From the NCBI GenBank assembly GCA_900313705.1, contig OMSJ01000033.1, forward strand, positions 1-64,000: a DNA stretch of 64,000 bases, read 5' to 3'. The notes under the pieces are model-generated. The model did no database searches, was not told where the DNA came from, and was given only the letters and a program-made list of their open reading frames with translations. Shown here one piece after another: positions 40,862 through 49,032 of the stretch; position 1 is the first letter of the stretch, and each line of letters opens with the position of its first letter. The stretch comes from an uncultured Prevotellaceae bacterium (GTDB taxonomy: Bacteria; Bacteroidota; Bacteroidia; Bacteroidales; Bacteroidaceae). A program made the translations under genes and the position numbers.

Positions 40862-43800
40862 TTATTTCAGGATCTTCTTGCCGTTCACGATGTTGATTCC
40901 CTTCTGCATCTTGCTGATGCGCTGACCAGCGAGGTTGTAGATAGGAGCAGATTCATTCTTCACACTTAATTCTTCATTGATAGAAGTAGCGTCGTCACCG
41001 AACTTGAAGGTGAAGCCCTTAACACCAGCAGCTTCAACTTCCAGGTAAGCCTTGTTTGCGCCAATGGTGCCGCCTTTAGCCAGATAGAAGCCGACTCCCT
41101 CTTCAGGGTTAGCAAGAACATAAGTGCTTGCACCCTCAACAGCCTTCGGCAGGTATGTTCCTTTCAAGTCATTATCTGTGACAACGTCAACATCATCAGC
41201 GATGTCAAAGGTGTAGGTGCCTGCTTTTGCTCCTTCCTTTAGTGCAAGAACTACAGGCGTACCGGCTGGAATCGTACCTTCAATGTCTGTCAAGCTCAGC
41301 CACTGATCATTATTCTTGCTTTCGATTGTACCCTTCTTAGCTTCAACATCCTTAGGAATAGTAACTGCGAAGGGAACATACAGTGTAGCATAGCGAGCAT
41401 CACTGATAGTTACGTCGATGCTTGTGGCTTCTTCGACAATCCACTGGGCAGCGTCTGCCTTGTAGTCTGTGCCACCGATGACAGCCCCATCCTCATTTGC
41501 TGTATAGATACCCTTTGTCAAGTAAGAAGCATAACCGTCAGCACCATTACCATAGCAAATAGCAAAAGCAATCTGGCCAGCTGCATTGCCTGCAAACCAG
41601 TTCGCATATTTGTCCCAAAGATTGGCATTAACCCAAGCATTACCACTACCTTGTGACTTATCCGCAACAACCCAATCGAAGCTATGGTTTTGGCTGTGCA
41701 TATAAAGCTTACCATCCTTTTCTACGAGTTTGACAACAGTTGCCGCACTTGTTCCATCACCATTGGCAAAGACGCCATTCTCTGTGCTGGCATATCCTGT
41801 AGCCTTTACGGCTGTAAGGTATTCGCCTGTTGCAACATTCTTGAAGCGATAATAGCCAGCTGTCGGAGTCACGAGGGCGATATTGGCAGCAAGAGTGTTC
41901 AGAGCTGCGTAGCAATCAGCATAAGCAGCAGTCTGAGAAGCTGCAATGGCAGCACTTACATTTGAAATTGTAGAAGTAGCCTGTTCATTCGTAACAACGC
42001 TTGGGTTAGTTGTGTTATACTGACCGATTGCCGTACCGAAGGTGTAGTCTTTCATGTTGTCATAGAGAGTAATGAGTACATCTTCATCGGTAGAAGCTAC
42101 AATGGTAGAACCTTGGTCATTGTGAACAGCACTCCATTCGCTGACGCTGCAAGTACGCAAGTAACCATTGCTACCTGAAATGTTTTGGTGGTGGAAATAG
42201 ATATTGGTGTTCTCCTTCATGCGCAGGACGAAGCCGCCATTGTTCTTGTCGATAATCCAATAGCGATTGTTGAAATCACCGGCAGCAACGAACTGTATAT
42301 TGTTGTTGGAACCGTCACTACCGCCATTCCCTCCTGTTACGACACTTGTATAGGTCAGGAAATAGTCAGTACCCTTTGTCTTATTGATAACCTTGAAGCC
42401 TGCATACGGTTCGCCAACGAAAGCCCAGGAAGCATCAGCGTTGAAGGGTTCGCTCTCGTCCTGAAGTGTCACCTCACCTGTAGCTTCGCTGTTATAAACG
42501 AGATACTTGCTGCGGATGCTCAAGTTGTAGTAATAAGGATTTGCAGCGTCTGCTGTGTACTTCAAAAGCGGTTCTGCCTTTGGAGTAGCGACGAACTCAA
42601 CATAGGTATTGCCACTATTGCTGATGGTTACATCTACCGTGTTGTAGGTGTAGAAGTTTGTCAGCTGATACTCAGCAGGCAGAGTCGTGATAGTGGCACC
42701 GTTTGTTGTTCCAACAGGGTCGGAGGTGAAGAGGACATTGTCGCTACCGTCTTTTACAATGTAAGTCACAGTGTAGTTAGGATGGAAGTTGTTCCCAATT
42801 GTTTCAAGAGCTTCTGTTGCATCGAAATCAGCAGCTTCACAAATTGCCACGCGATTACCGCCGTCAGCGAGGTCATTCCAGAACGTAATGACTGCAGGAT
42901 TGTAGCCATTGGAAATACCTGCTTGGTTAGAACCATTGAAAGCAATAACTGTAGGATAATTGCTATCACCAGAGCTAGCAAGCAATGTAACTTTATCACC
43001 AGGTTCTTCAGTCAAAGTGGTATATTGACCTGACTTGGATACGAATTTCTTTGCACTGACACTATAAAGGTAGTAACCATCGTTGTCATCATTTTCTGTA
43101 TCATCATAATAAATAAAAGCAAACTGCTGCTTGGTATCTGTAGCAAGAGTCGCCAAACCTGCATTAGTGGTGGAAGTAACAGCAGTGGCTTCGTTGGGGA
43201 CAACCCACCAACCACGATCGTGTGTGCGGATTGTATAGCACTTGTCGTTGCTTAAATCACTTGTCGTGATAACACCAATTTGTGTGCGCATAACCTTGAT
43301 GGTGCAGTCTGTGTTGCCAATCTCCCCCTCGACAACATAGCTGTATAACGGGCTACTTGTCCAAGAAGTTGGAACATTCAATGCACTGTTGGCTTCCTGT
43401 ACTTTTGTAACTGTTTCAATTTTCGATTCGCCCTCCCAAAGTTCATAGGTTACGTTCACTGTTTGAGCTGAAGTTGAAAGCAAAGTGATGCTCATTGATG
43501 GAATGTAGAAGCTATTCGCACTTGCAGCACTATATGTGAAAGATGCTGTCTGGGCATCAAGACCACTAGCCGTGAGGGTTACACCACCCGTAGATGTTAC
43601 CACCGCACTACCACCAGCAGATGGTGTCAATGTATAAGATACCGAATATGTATTACTACGGGCTGTCAAACTATATCCTGTTATTATATAGCCGCTTGGT
43701 GCAGTCATTGTAATGGTGCCAGATGCAGTAGAAGTCAAGGCAAGACATGCACCATAAGGAAAGTCCGTCGCTGTAGTACCTATTATACCATCAATTGTAA

Positions 43801-43957
43801 CGCCAGCCATACCCGAAGCATCATTCGTAGTAAAGGTTGTCCCTGACAACGAACCGTAAGCAGTAGGTGCTTCAGAACTCCTAATTACAGTCACGTCCGT
43901 AGCCCACGTCCCCACTGATGTCAGCAGGGCGAGAAATAAGAATAGAAGTTTTCTCAT
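40862..43957 (-). CDS. Large secreted beta-rich protein with sorting-like tail
   Basis: A 1031-residue exported protein with a signal peptide ending VGTWA (residue 19). Residues ~20-165 look like a jelly-roll domain rich in Ser/Thr. Then a region recalling ricin-type or other beta-trefoil folds (CYTIRTHDRGWWVVPNE ~243; GYYLYSVSAKKFVSKSGQ ~298; a second near 480-620 with YYNLSIRSKYLVYNSEA). A C-terminal domain (ARYATLYVPFAVTIPKDV ~865, GTIPAGTPVVLALK, VGFYLAKGGTIGANKAYLEV) precedes the tail IYNLAGQRISKMQKGINIV NGKKILK. The last ~100 residues match the LamG protein. No enzyme motif seen. A 51-aa peptide gene follows. Confidence 0.68.
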   Translation of the reverse strand: MRKLLFLFLALLTSVGTWATDVTVIRSSEAPTAYGSLSGTTFTTNDASGMAGVTIDGIIGTTATDFPYGACLALTSTASGTITMTAPSGYIITGYSLTARSNTYSVSYTLTPSAGGSAVVTSTGGVTLTASGLDAQTASFTYSAASANSFYIPSMSITLLSTSAQTVNVTYELWEGESKIETVTKVQEANSALNVPTSWTSSPLYSYVVEGEIGNTDCTIKVMRTQIGVITTSDLSNDKCYTIRTHDRGWWVVPNEATAVTSTTNAGLATLATDTKQQFAFIYYDDTENDDNDGYYLYSVSAKKFVSKSGQYTTLTEEPGDKVTLLASSGDSNYPTVIAFNGSNQAGISNGYNPAVITFWNDLADGGNRVAICEAADFDATEALETIGNNFHPNYTVTYIVKDGSDNVLFTSDPVGTTNGATITTLPAEYQLTNFYTYNTVDVTISNSGNTYVEFVATPKAEPLLKYTADAANPYYYNLSIRSKYLVYNSEATGEVTLQDESEPFNADASWAFVGEPYAGFKVINKTKGTDYFLTYTSVVTGGNGGSDGSNNNIQFVAAGDFNNRYWIIDKNNGGFVLRMKENTNIYFHHQNISGSNGYLRTCSVSEWSAVHNDQGSTIVASTDEDVLITLYDNMKDYTFGTAIGQYNTTNPSVVTNEQATSTISNVSAAIAASQTAAYADCYAALNTLAANIALVTPTAGYYRFKNVATGEYLTAVKATGYASTENGVFANGDGTSAATVVKLVEKDGKLYMHSQNHSFDWVVADKSQGSGNAWVNANLWDKYANWFAGNAAGQIAFAICYGNGADGYASYLTKGIYTANEDGAVIGGTDYKADAAQWIVEEATSIDVTISDARYATLYVPFAVTIPKDVEAKKGTIESKNNDQWLSLTDIEGTIPAGTPVVLALKEGAKAGTYTFDIADDVDVVTDNDLKGTYLPKAVEGASTYVLANPEEGVGFYLAKGGTIGANKAYLEVEAAGVKGFTFKFGDDATSINEELSVKNESAPIYNLAGQRISKMQKGINIVNGKKILK

Positions 43958-44013
43958 AATGTTTATTTGTTTTAGTTAATAAATAAAGTTTGTTTGTGAT
44001 TTGTTTGTTTGTT

Positions 44014-44043
44014 TGTTTGTCTTGTTGATTAATAATTGTTTTT
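44014..44043. repeat. 30-bp direct repeat, left copy
   Basis: TGTTTGTCTTGTTGATTAAT and ten further bases, repeated exactly at 44537-44566. The two copies bracket 523 bp holding the DUF6722-like gene pair. Confidence 0.9.
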
Positions 44044-44051
44044 GGTTAGTA

Positions 44052-44168
44052 TTATTTATTTATGTTTGTTGTCTTATGTCTGCCTGTTCCGTGAGAGTCA
44101 ACGGCCAGGGCAATAATTCCTATGAGGGCGAATACACTCATGCCGATGTAGATGTAAACGAGTTCCAT
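44052..44168 (-). CDS. Small single-pass membrane peptide
   Basis: A 38-residue frame: MELVYIYIGMSVFALIGIIA, LAVDSHGTGRHKTTNINK, stop TAA. One hydrophobic helix (~4-23) and a basic tail. It begins 12 bp after the stop of the DUF6722-like gene, which suggests a two-gene unit. No family is recognised; codon use and position are the only support. Confidence 0.5.
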   Translation of the reverse strand: MELVYIYIGMSVFALIGIIALAVDSHGTGRHKTTNINK

Positions 44169-44179
44169 AATATTCAATT

Positions 44180-44353
44180 TTATTTACTTGCTTTTTTAAT
44201 AATCATTGTGCCAAGGAAGACAAAAAACATCAAAGTGACAAGTTCCGAAACGAGCAGTGGCATCTTATAATCTCGGTAGTCAAGGAGTATAGTCAAAATT
44301 ACACCACCAAAAATTAGTTTTGCAATATCAATAAAGAACTTGCCTAATTCCAC
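44180..44353 (-). CDS. DUF6722-like small membrane protein
   Basis: From GTG at 44351-44353 the frame gives 57 residues: MELGKFFIDIAKLIFGGVIL, TILLDYRDYKMPLLVSELVT, LMFFVFLGTMIIKKASK. The opening GKFFIDIAKLIFGGV and two transmembrane helices fit the DUF6722 family of short Bacteroidales membrane proteins. The frame stays open upstream to a TGA near 44494 and reads plausibly (RRTKNKREDENSIIVAPISS), but holds no ATG, so the true start is uncertain and the gene could be 5'-truncated. Confidence 0.55.
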   Translation of the reverse strand: MELGKFFIDIAKLIFGGVILTILLDYRDYKMPLLVSELVTLMFFVFLGTMIIKKASK

Positions 44354-44536
44354 TATATGTGGTAATGGCTTATCTTCAACTATTGTCGCCTTTGACGAAA
44401 TTGGTGCTACTATAATTGAGTTCTCGTCCTCTCGTTTATTTTTTGTCCGTCTTGCTGTTATGTGCTGTGTGAGATAACAGTTGCTTCTCTTGTGTCAATT
44501 GTGCTTAATGGCTAATAAAATTGATTTGTTTTGGTC

Positions 44537-44566
44537 TGTTTGTCTTGTTGATTAATAATTGTTTTT
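44537..44566. repeat. 30-bp direct repeat, right copy
   Basis: Exact copy of 44014-44043; flanks the DUF6722-like gene pair on its upstream side. Confidence 0.9.
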
Positions 44567-44766
44567 GTTTTGTTGATGAATTATATTTGGGTTATTATTA
44601 TTGTGGGTTTATGTTTGTTTGGTTATAATTTTTCACTCAACTTCCATCATGTCGAAGAACATTAAGCGTGTATATTCGTCAATAGTGTTTTTGGTCTGTT
44701 TGCTATTGGCTTATCCGTTTGCTTGTGTTTTGTTTAATTTAGGCTCATTATTAATAATAATTTGTG

Positions 44767-44795
44767 CAAATATACAATTAATTTATTAATTGCAA
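44767..44795 (-). promoter_or_regulatory. Possible promoter for the DUF6722-like pair and the 1031-aa gene
   Basis: Minus-strand TTG (44793-44795), 18 bp, TATATTTG (44767-44774). It lies about 400 bp before the small genes and 800 bp before the 1031-residue gene, for which no nearer promoter is clear. Confidence 0.4.
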
Positions 44796-45541
44796 GCAAA
44801 AAGCCTAAAAAAATAATGGTTATAAGCGAATAATGTGCTTCGCAAGTGAAAAGTGAAGAGTGAAAAGTGAAAAATGCTTCGCAAGTGAAAAGTTAAAAGT
44901 TAAAAGTGAAAAATGCTTCGCAAGTGAAAAGTTAAAAGTGAAAAGTGAAAAATCAAAGTTTCCTTCATCTGCTTGTAATCAGTTCTATTCGTGTAATTCG
45001 TCTTAATTCGTTGTTAAAGTCGTCTGCGGCGCAGCCTCATTTTGAATTTTGAATTTATTAATTTTGAATTATGATATAATTCGTGTAATTCGTTGTTGTC
45101 TTATGTCCCGCAGAAATGAAGGAAATAGCAGAAATATAATTCATTGATGAATTATTATAATCTGTGTAATCTGTTGAAAAATATTAATCGGTTTAATCCG
45201 TTCAATCTGTGGTTATAGTCGCCTTCGGCGAAGTGAAGAGTGAAGAGTGCTTCGCAAGTGAAAAGTGAAGAGTGAAAAGTGAAAAATCAAGGTTACCTAA
45301 ATCCCTTCGTGTAATTCGTTTTAATTCGTTGTTGTTTTATGTCCCGCAGAACTGAGGTCGACGGCCCGTAGGGGAAAGTCAAATGAAGGAAATAGCAGAA
45401 ATGTAATTCATGTATGAATTATTGTAATCTGTGTAATCTGTTGTAAATTTTTAATCAGTTTAATCCGCTTAATCTGTGGTTCTTGTCGTCTGCGGCGCAG
45501 CCTCATTTTGAATTTTGAATTTATTAATTTTGAATTATAAC

Positions 45542-48517
45542 TTAGTGTGTTTTTATTGTCTTTGTGACGGTGAAGCTGTCGTCTTCGTAGATTACCTTGC
45601 GGATGATGATGCCCATTGAGGGTTGTGGGTTCGGTATTTGTTGTCCGGCGAGGTTGAAGTACTGTACGGTGCGGATGCGCTTGTTGGTGGCAATGGTGGG
45701 CTTGATGGCGTCTGGGTTGCTGCTGTCGTCCAGGAGTGCGAGGTAGTCTGCCATTCCTATCTTGTTGCTCTTGTCGATGGTTGGCTGGTTGAGGACGGCT
45801 GTCATGTTTCCTCCGTCGGGATAGCGTCCGTAGGTTTGCCATTTGCTTTGCTCCTGATATGTGAGGCTGTCGGTCCAGGAGCCGTCTGCTGCCTGTATGC
45901 TGACGTATGCTCCGTCGGCATTCTCGAGCTTGAAGGGTGCATGGAGCTGGCTGACAGCTTCCTTGCCGTCGCACCAGACGATGCGTGTGCCGTGGGCTGG
46001 AACGGTGAGGAGTGAAGAGTGAAGAGTGAAGAGTGAAGAATTTGCGTCTGCTGTGATTTGGTACTTCTCCGGCTTGTTCGGGTCGTCGCTGAGGTAGAGT
46101 CCTTCCAGGCTGATGTCGCGGTCTGTGGTGTTGTAGAGTTCTATCCAGTCGGCTTTCTTGCCGTAGTCGTTGATGTGTATGTCGCCGACGGCGCTCAGTT
46201 CGTTGATGCGGATTGGCGTGGCTCCTGTTTCCCATCGTTGCTGTTCGTCCGTGATGGGGGTGAACAAGGCTCGCAGGTCGATTATGCTGCCTGAGGTGAA
46301 GGCTTCGTGAAGGTCCAGAGAGTCGGCTTCTGCGATGATACCGCCATCTTCCAGTTGCCATCCGCTGAAGGTGTATCCGGCAGGCGCTTTTGCTGTAAGC
46401 ATAATGGGCATCCCTTTGTAGGAGAATAGATGGCCAGCGAAGTGGCCAGTCGGTATCTCTTGTCCGTTCAGAGCGATGCGTGCCTCTGGCGTGTTGGTGG
46501 AGAGTGTGGCGTAGAGGCTGTAGCTGATGTTGTAGTAGTTGCGCAGTTTGCTGATGCGTGTGCCGTTGTAGGCTGAGCGTATGCGGTCTATGAGGCTGAG
46601 TGAGGATTTGCTGTCTTCGAAGGCAAGTGCAGGGTTGATGTTCTGGTAGATCTCTGTGATGATGTCTGAGCATCGCGTTGGTTCGAAGACGCTGCCATCG
46701 ACGATGCAGAAGGCGTCCAGGAACTGCTGCCGGAAGGGTTCGTACTTCATAAGGTAGCGCAGGAGGTCATCGACGTTTGTGGAGACGGTGGAGTTGAGCA
46801 CAGCGGTGAGCATGTCGTCGAAGGCGAATGCCGAGTCGGTGTCGAAGAGGACGAAGTGGAACTTGCCGTCAGAGCGGCTGCGGAAGCCTTTAACGTTGTT
46901 GTTGTTCGTTATCCAGTCGGATGGTCCCATGTAGCATTCCAGGGCCATGTAGTTGATGAACTCGTCGATGTCGAGCAGGTTGCATACCTGGCTGTAAACC
47001 TCAGGCGACCTGCTTTGTGCCAGTTGCCTGACCAGCTTCTGGAGTTGTTGCCATGCTTGGTTGTCGCCCACCTTCTGGTTGTACATGGCGTTGCTGAGGT
47101 CGAACTGGTCCATGTCGTCGAATGCGATGCCGTAGTTGCTGTACGCGAAGTGCTTGTTGTTGCTCTCGCGAATGTTGAGCATACCGTAGTATTCGCCGTT
47201 GAGGAAGACGTGAGCCGGTTGGTAGTCTTGGCAGTCGATGTAGAATCCGCTCCTCAACACTATCTGCTGTATGGCGGGGTCTTTGATGCGTGCCTTGGTG
47301 TCGTTGCCGCCGTTGCGCACCTGCCAGCAGCGGTATTTGTTGTGGGGTTTAAGTGGGAAGACGGGGTAGTCCAGGGCGCTTACTCCCTCGTAGCGTTTGT
47401 CTGTCTTGATGCGGAAGGAACTGCGTGCCTCCCAGTACCTTCCGTCCACGACGCCACCTCCATAGGCCCTTGTCCAGCCTCCACAGATTTCGATGTCTGC
47501 CTCATGGTTTAGTGCCATTGACCATTGAGGATTGACCATTGAGGATTGACCATTATCGGGTGCTGGTTCGGGCACCAGGTACTCGATGTTGACGGGGCGT
47601 TCCCAGTCCATGTTCCAGTTGCAGGCGCTGTTCTGCCCGTTGCCGCTCATGCCGTTGGTACCCTTAACGAAGATGCCGACTTTGGTGTCGAAGAAGTTCT
47701 TGGGCTCCGAACAGACGGACAGGACAGGCAGGTAGTAGGGATGGTTGCTGTAGATGTAGCTGCGCGTCACGACCGGACTTGGCAGGTATCCTTTCCTGAA
47801 AAGGCAGAGACGCAGTACGGTGGTCGAATAGATGTAGAATCGCCCGTTCTGACTTGTCTCGCCGTTGCTGGGCGACGGTGCGCTGCCGTCTGTGGTGTAG
47901 CGCAAGGTGCATCCCGTCGGGATTCTGACGTGGACGGCGAATGGTTCTGTGAAGACGCGGCTGTCGGTATCCACCCGTGGTGCCTCCAGCCTGTATGTGG
48001 CAAAGGAGCTGGTGGCGTTTGTTGCCTCTGGCGTGGGCTCTGCTGTGGTGCCCCAAGTGTCCTTGCCGTCCTTGGTGCGTGCCCATGAGCAACGCGGAAT
48101 GGCCGGCGGATAGCTAACAGACGAGACCGGCGACTTGTAGGAGTTCAGGAGGGTAATGGTGCCTCCTTCGGGTTCCAGTTTGAAGGGAATCTGTTGCCTG
48201 GCCTTGCTGCCGTAGTTGCCTTCCGTCATGTAGTGGCCGAACCAGAGCGTCTTGAACCCTTTTGCCGGAACGGAGCCATGAGTGCTGAGCAGGCGGTGCT
48301 CGTTCATGCCGTCGGTGAGGTAGAAGTCCTTGAGGGAGATGTCTTCAGGGGTGGGGTTGTAGAGCTCTATCCAAGAGCCGTAGCAGTTGGCGTTGTCGAG
48401 GAACTGGTCGAGGTTGGCAACCTGTACTTCGTTGATTATGAGTGTCGTGTCTGCTGTTTCCTGAGCCAAAGCTTGCGAGAGCAAGAGCACCAGGAAGCAT
48501 GTTATGGCATTTCTCAT
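45542..48517 (-). CDS. CotH-kinase-type secreted protein with two lamin-tail domains
   Basis: About 991 residues from ATG 48515-48517; the longer frame to 48616 is rejected because the promoter (48543-48573) lies inside it. Signal peptide MRNAITCFLVLLLSQALAQ. Domain order: lamin-tail domain (~27-125, IINEVQVANLD, WIELYNPTPEDISLKDFYL); a chitobiase/FN3-like unit (~185-255, LRYTTDGSAPSPSNG); CotH kinase-like domain (~265-640, FLNGEYYGMLNIRE; LFDTDSAF with Asp559 and Asp561); InlB-type unit (~730); second lamin-tail (~770-880, INELSAVGDIH; WIELYNTTDRDISLEGLYL); and a YFNLAGQQIP tail. CotH proteins are atypical kinases in spore formers; the role here is unknown. Two heptamer repeats are translated in frame (46008-46040, 47515-47553). 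Confidence 0.82.
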   Translation of the reverse strand: MRNAITCFLVLLLSQALAQETADTTLIINEVQVANLDQFLDNANCYGSWIELYNPTPEDISLKDFYLTDGMNEHRLLSTHGSVPAKGFKTLWFGHYMTEGNYGSKARQQIPFKLEPEGGTITLLNSYKSPVSSVSYPPAIPRCSWARTKDGKDTWGTTAEPTPEATNATSSFATYRLEAPRVDTDSRVFTEPFAVHVRIPTGCTLRYTTDGSAPSPSNGETSQNGRFYIYSTTVLRLCLFRKGYLPSPVVTRSYIYSNHPYYLPVLSVCSEPKNFFDTKVGIFVKGTNGMSGNGQNSACNWNMDWERPVNIEYLVPEPAPDNGQSSMVNPQWSMALNHEADIEICGGWTRAYGGGVVDGRYWEARSSFRIKTDKRYEGVSALDYPVFPLKPHNKYRCWQVRNGGNDTKARIKDPAIQQIVLRSGFYIDCQDYQPAHVFLNGEYYGMLNIRESNNKHFAYSNYGIAFDDMDQFDLSNAMYNQKVGDNQAWQQLQKLVRQLAQSRSPEVYSQVCNLLDIDEFINYMALECYMGPSDWITNNNNVKGFRSRSDGKFHFVLFDTDSAFAFDDMLTAVLNSTVSTNVDDLLRYLMKYEPFRQQFLDAFCIVDGSVFEPTRCSDIITEIYQNINPALAFEDSKSSLSLIDRIRSAYNGTRISKLRNYYNISYSLYATLSTNTPEARIALNGQEIPTGHFAGHLFSYKGMPIMLTAKAPAGYTFSGWQLEDGGIIAEADSLDLHEAFTSGSIIDLRALFTPITDEQQRWETGATPIRINELSAVGDIHINDYGKKADWIELYNTTDRDISLEGLYLSDDPNKPEKYQITADANSSLFTLHSSLLTVPAHGTRIVWCDGKEAVSQLHAPFKLENADGAYVSIQAADGSWTDSLTYQEQSKWQTYGRYPDGGNMTAVLNQPTIDKSNKIGMADYLALLDDSSNPDAIKPTIATNKRIRTVQYFNLAGQQIPNPQPSMGIIIRKVIYEDDSFTVTKTIKTH
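46008..46040. repeat. In-frame heptamer repeat (GAGTGAA) in the CotH/lamin-tail gene
   Basis: Four GAGTGAA copies; on the coding strand NSSLFTLHSSLLTV in the second lamin-tail domain. Confidence 0.88.
47515..47553. repeat. In-frame heptamer repeat (CCATTGA/GGATTGA) in the CotH/lamin-tail gene
   Basis: Five alternating 7-bp copies; encodes NGQSSMVNPQWSMALN, a probable loop in the CotH-like domain. Confidence 0.88.
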
Positions 48518-48542
48518 GGCTGGAAGATGCAGTTTTCTTCTG

Positions 48543-48573
48543 CAAAAGTACAAATTAATATGTAAAGAGCAAA
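48543..48573 (-). promoter_or_regulatory. Promoter of the CotH/lamin-tail gene
   Basis: Minus-strand TTTG (48570-48573), 19 bp, TACTTTTG (48543-48550): exact consensus, 26 bp before the ATG at 48517. This fixes the start choice. Confidence 0.85.
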
Positions 48574-48639
48574 AAGAAGGGACATTATTTTTCACTTTCC
48601 TCAGGCCCATTAGCATCCTTGCGCGCTTTAATGCGCGAC

Positions 48640-48672
48640 ATATTATTCACTTTTCACTTTTCATTTTTCACT
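48640..48672. repeat. Heptamer repeat (TTTTCAC) upstream of the 48.7-kb element
   Basis: Four TTTTCAC-type copies. The 48.57-49.03 kb gap holds this repeat, the MITE-like element and the next promoter; no gene is seen. Confidence 0.8.
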
Positions 48673-48721
48673 TGATACCTATATCTTGTTTGGGGAAGTA
48701 CCCTGTACCCTTGTACTGGCG

Positions 48722-48880
48722 GATTATCCTGTACCCCTTGCTCCCCTCTCTAGGAGATGGTCAGATAAGTACACGGACTTATGAGGATAAGTACACGGAC
48801 TTATGGAGATAAGTACACGTACTTATGGCGACAAGTACACGTACCTTTTCCCATAATGTATTTTTGCGGGTTATCATTAA
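48722..48880. mobile_element. MITE-like repeat with four 22-bp palindromic units, copy 2
   Basis: Units at 48765-48786, 48787-48808, 48809-48830 and 48831-48852 with cores ATAAGTACACGGACTTAT (twice), ATAAGTACACGTACTTAT and ACAAGTACACGTACC. The flanks CCCCTTGCTCCCCTCTC and TATTTTTGCGGGTTATCAT match copy 1. Lies 150-270 bp upstream of the CotH gene at 49033. Confidence 0.55.
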
Positions 48881-48987
48881 TATAAATTATGGTAAGAAAT
48901 GTCCCTTACATGTCAATTATATGTTAACGCGAATTCAAGTACTTAACCTCCCCCAGCCACATTTTCAGGAATTAATTCTTCGTTTAG

Positions 48988-49019
48988 TTTGCAGATGTGT
49001 ATAAATAATAGTAATTTTG
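48988..49019 (+). promoter_or_regulatory. Promoter of the plus-strand CotH gene
   Basis: TTTG (48988-48991), 20 bp, TAATTTTG (49012-49019), 13 bp before the first ATG at 49033. If transcription starts about 7 bp downstream, the leader is very short. Confidence 0.8.
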
Positions 49020-49032
49020 CCGCGATAAACTA

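Larger units (their letters stand above)
44354..45541. repeat. Repeat-rich non-coding block, right
   Basis: After the 30-bp direct repeat (44537-44566) and an A/T-rich stretch, 44830-45541 repeats the modules of the 37430-38187 block: TGCTTCGCA plus AAGTGAA heptamers (44835-44960), CTGCGGCGCAGCC units (45018, 45485), GTCCCGCAGAA..ATGAAGG (45104, 45340), CGCCTTCGGCG plus GAGTGAA (45221). One GTCCCGCAGAA copy carries about 30 extra bases (GGTCGACGGCCCGTAGGGG). No gene is supported. Confidence 0.75.

Noticed and set aside
41700..43200. Possible frameshifts or domain loss in the 1031-aa protein
   Set aside because: The frame is continuous with signal peptide and tail; alternative frames have only short stretches.
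44601..44789. 62-codon hydrophobic frame upstream of the DUF6722-like pair
   Set aside because: Hydrophobicity comes from T-rich DNA; it overlaps the probable minus-strand promoter and nothing supports expression.
48518..48616. Longer N-terminus of the CotH/lamin-tail protein
   Set aside because: The extra 33 residues cover an exact promoter (48543-48573) and would hide the signal peptide that starts at 48517.
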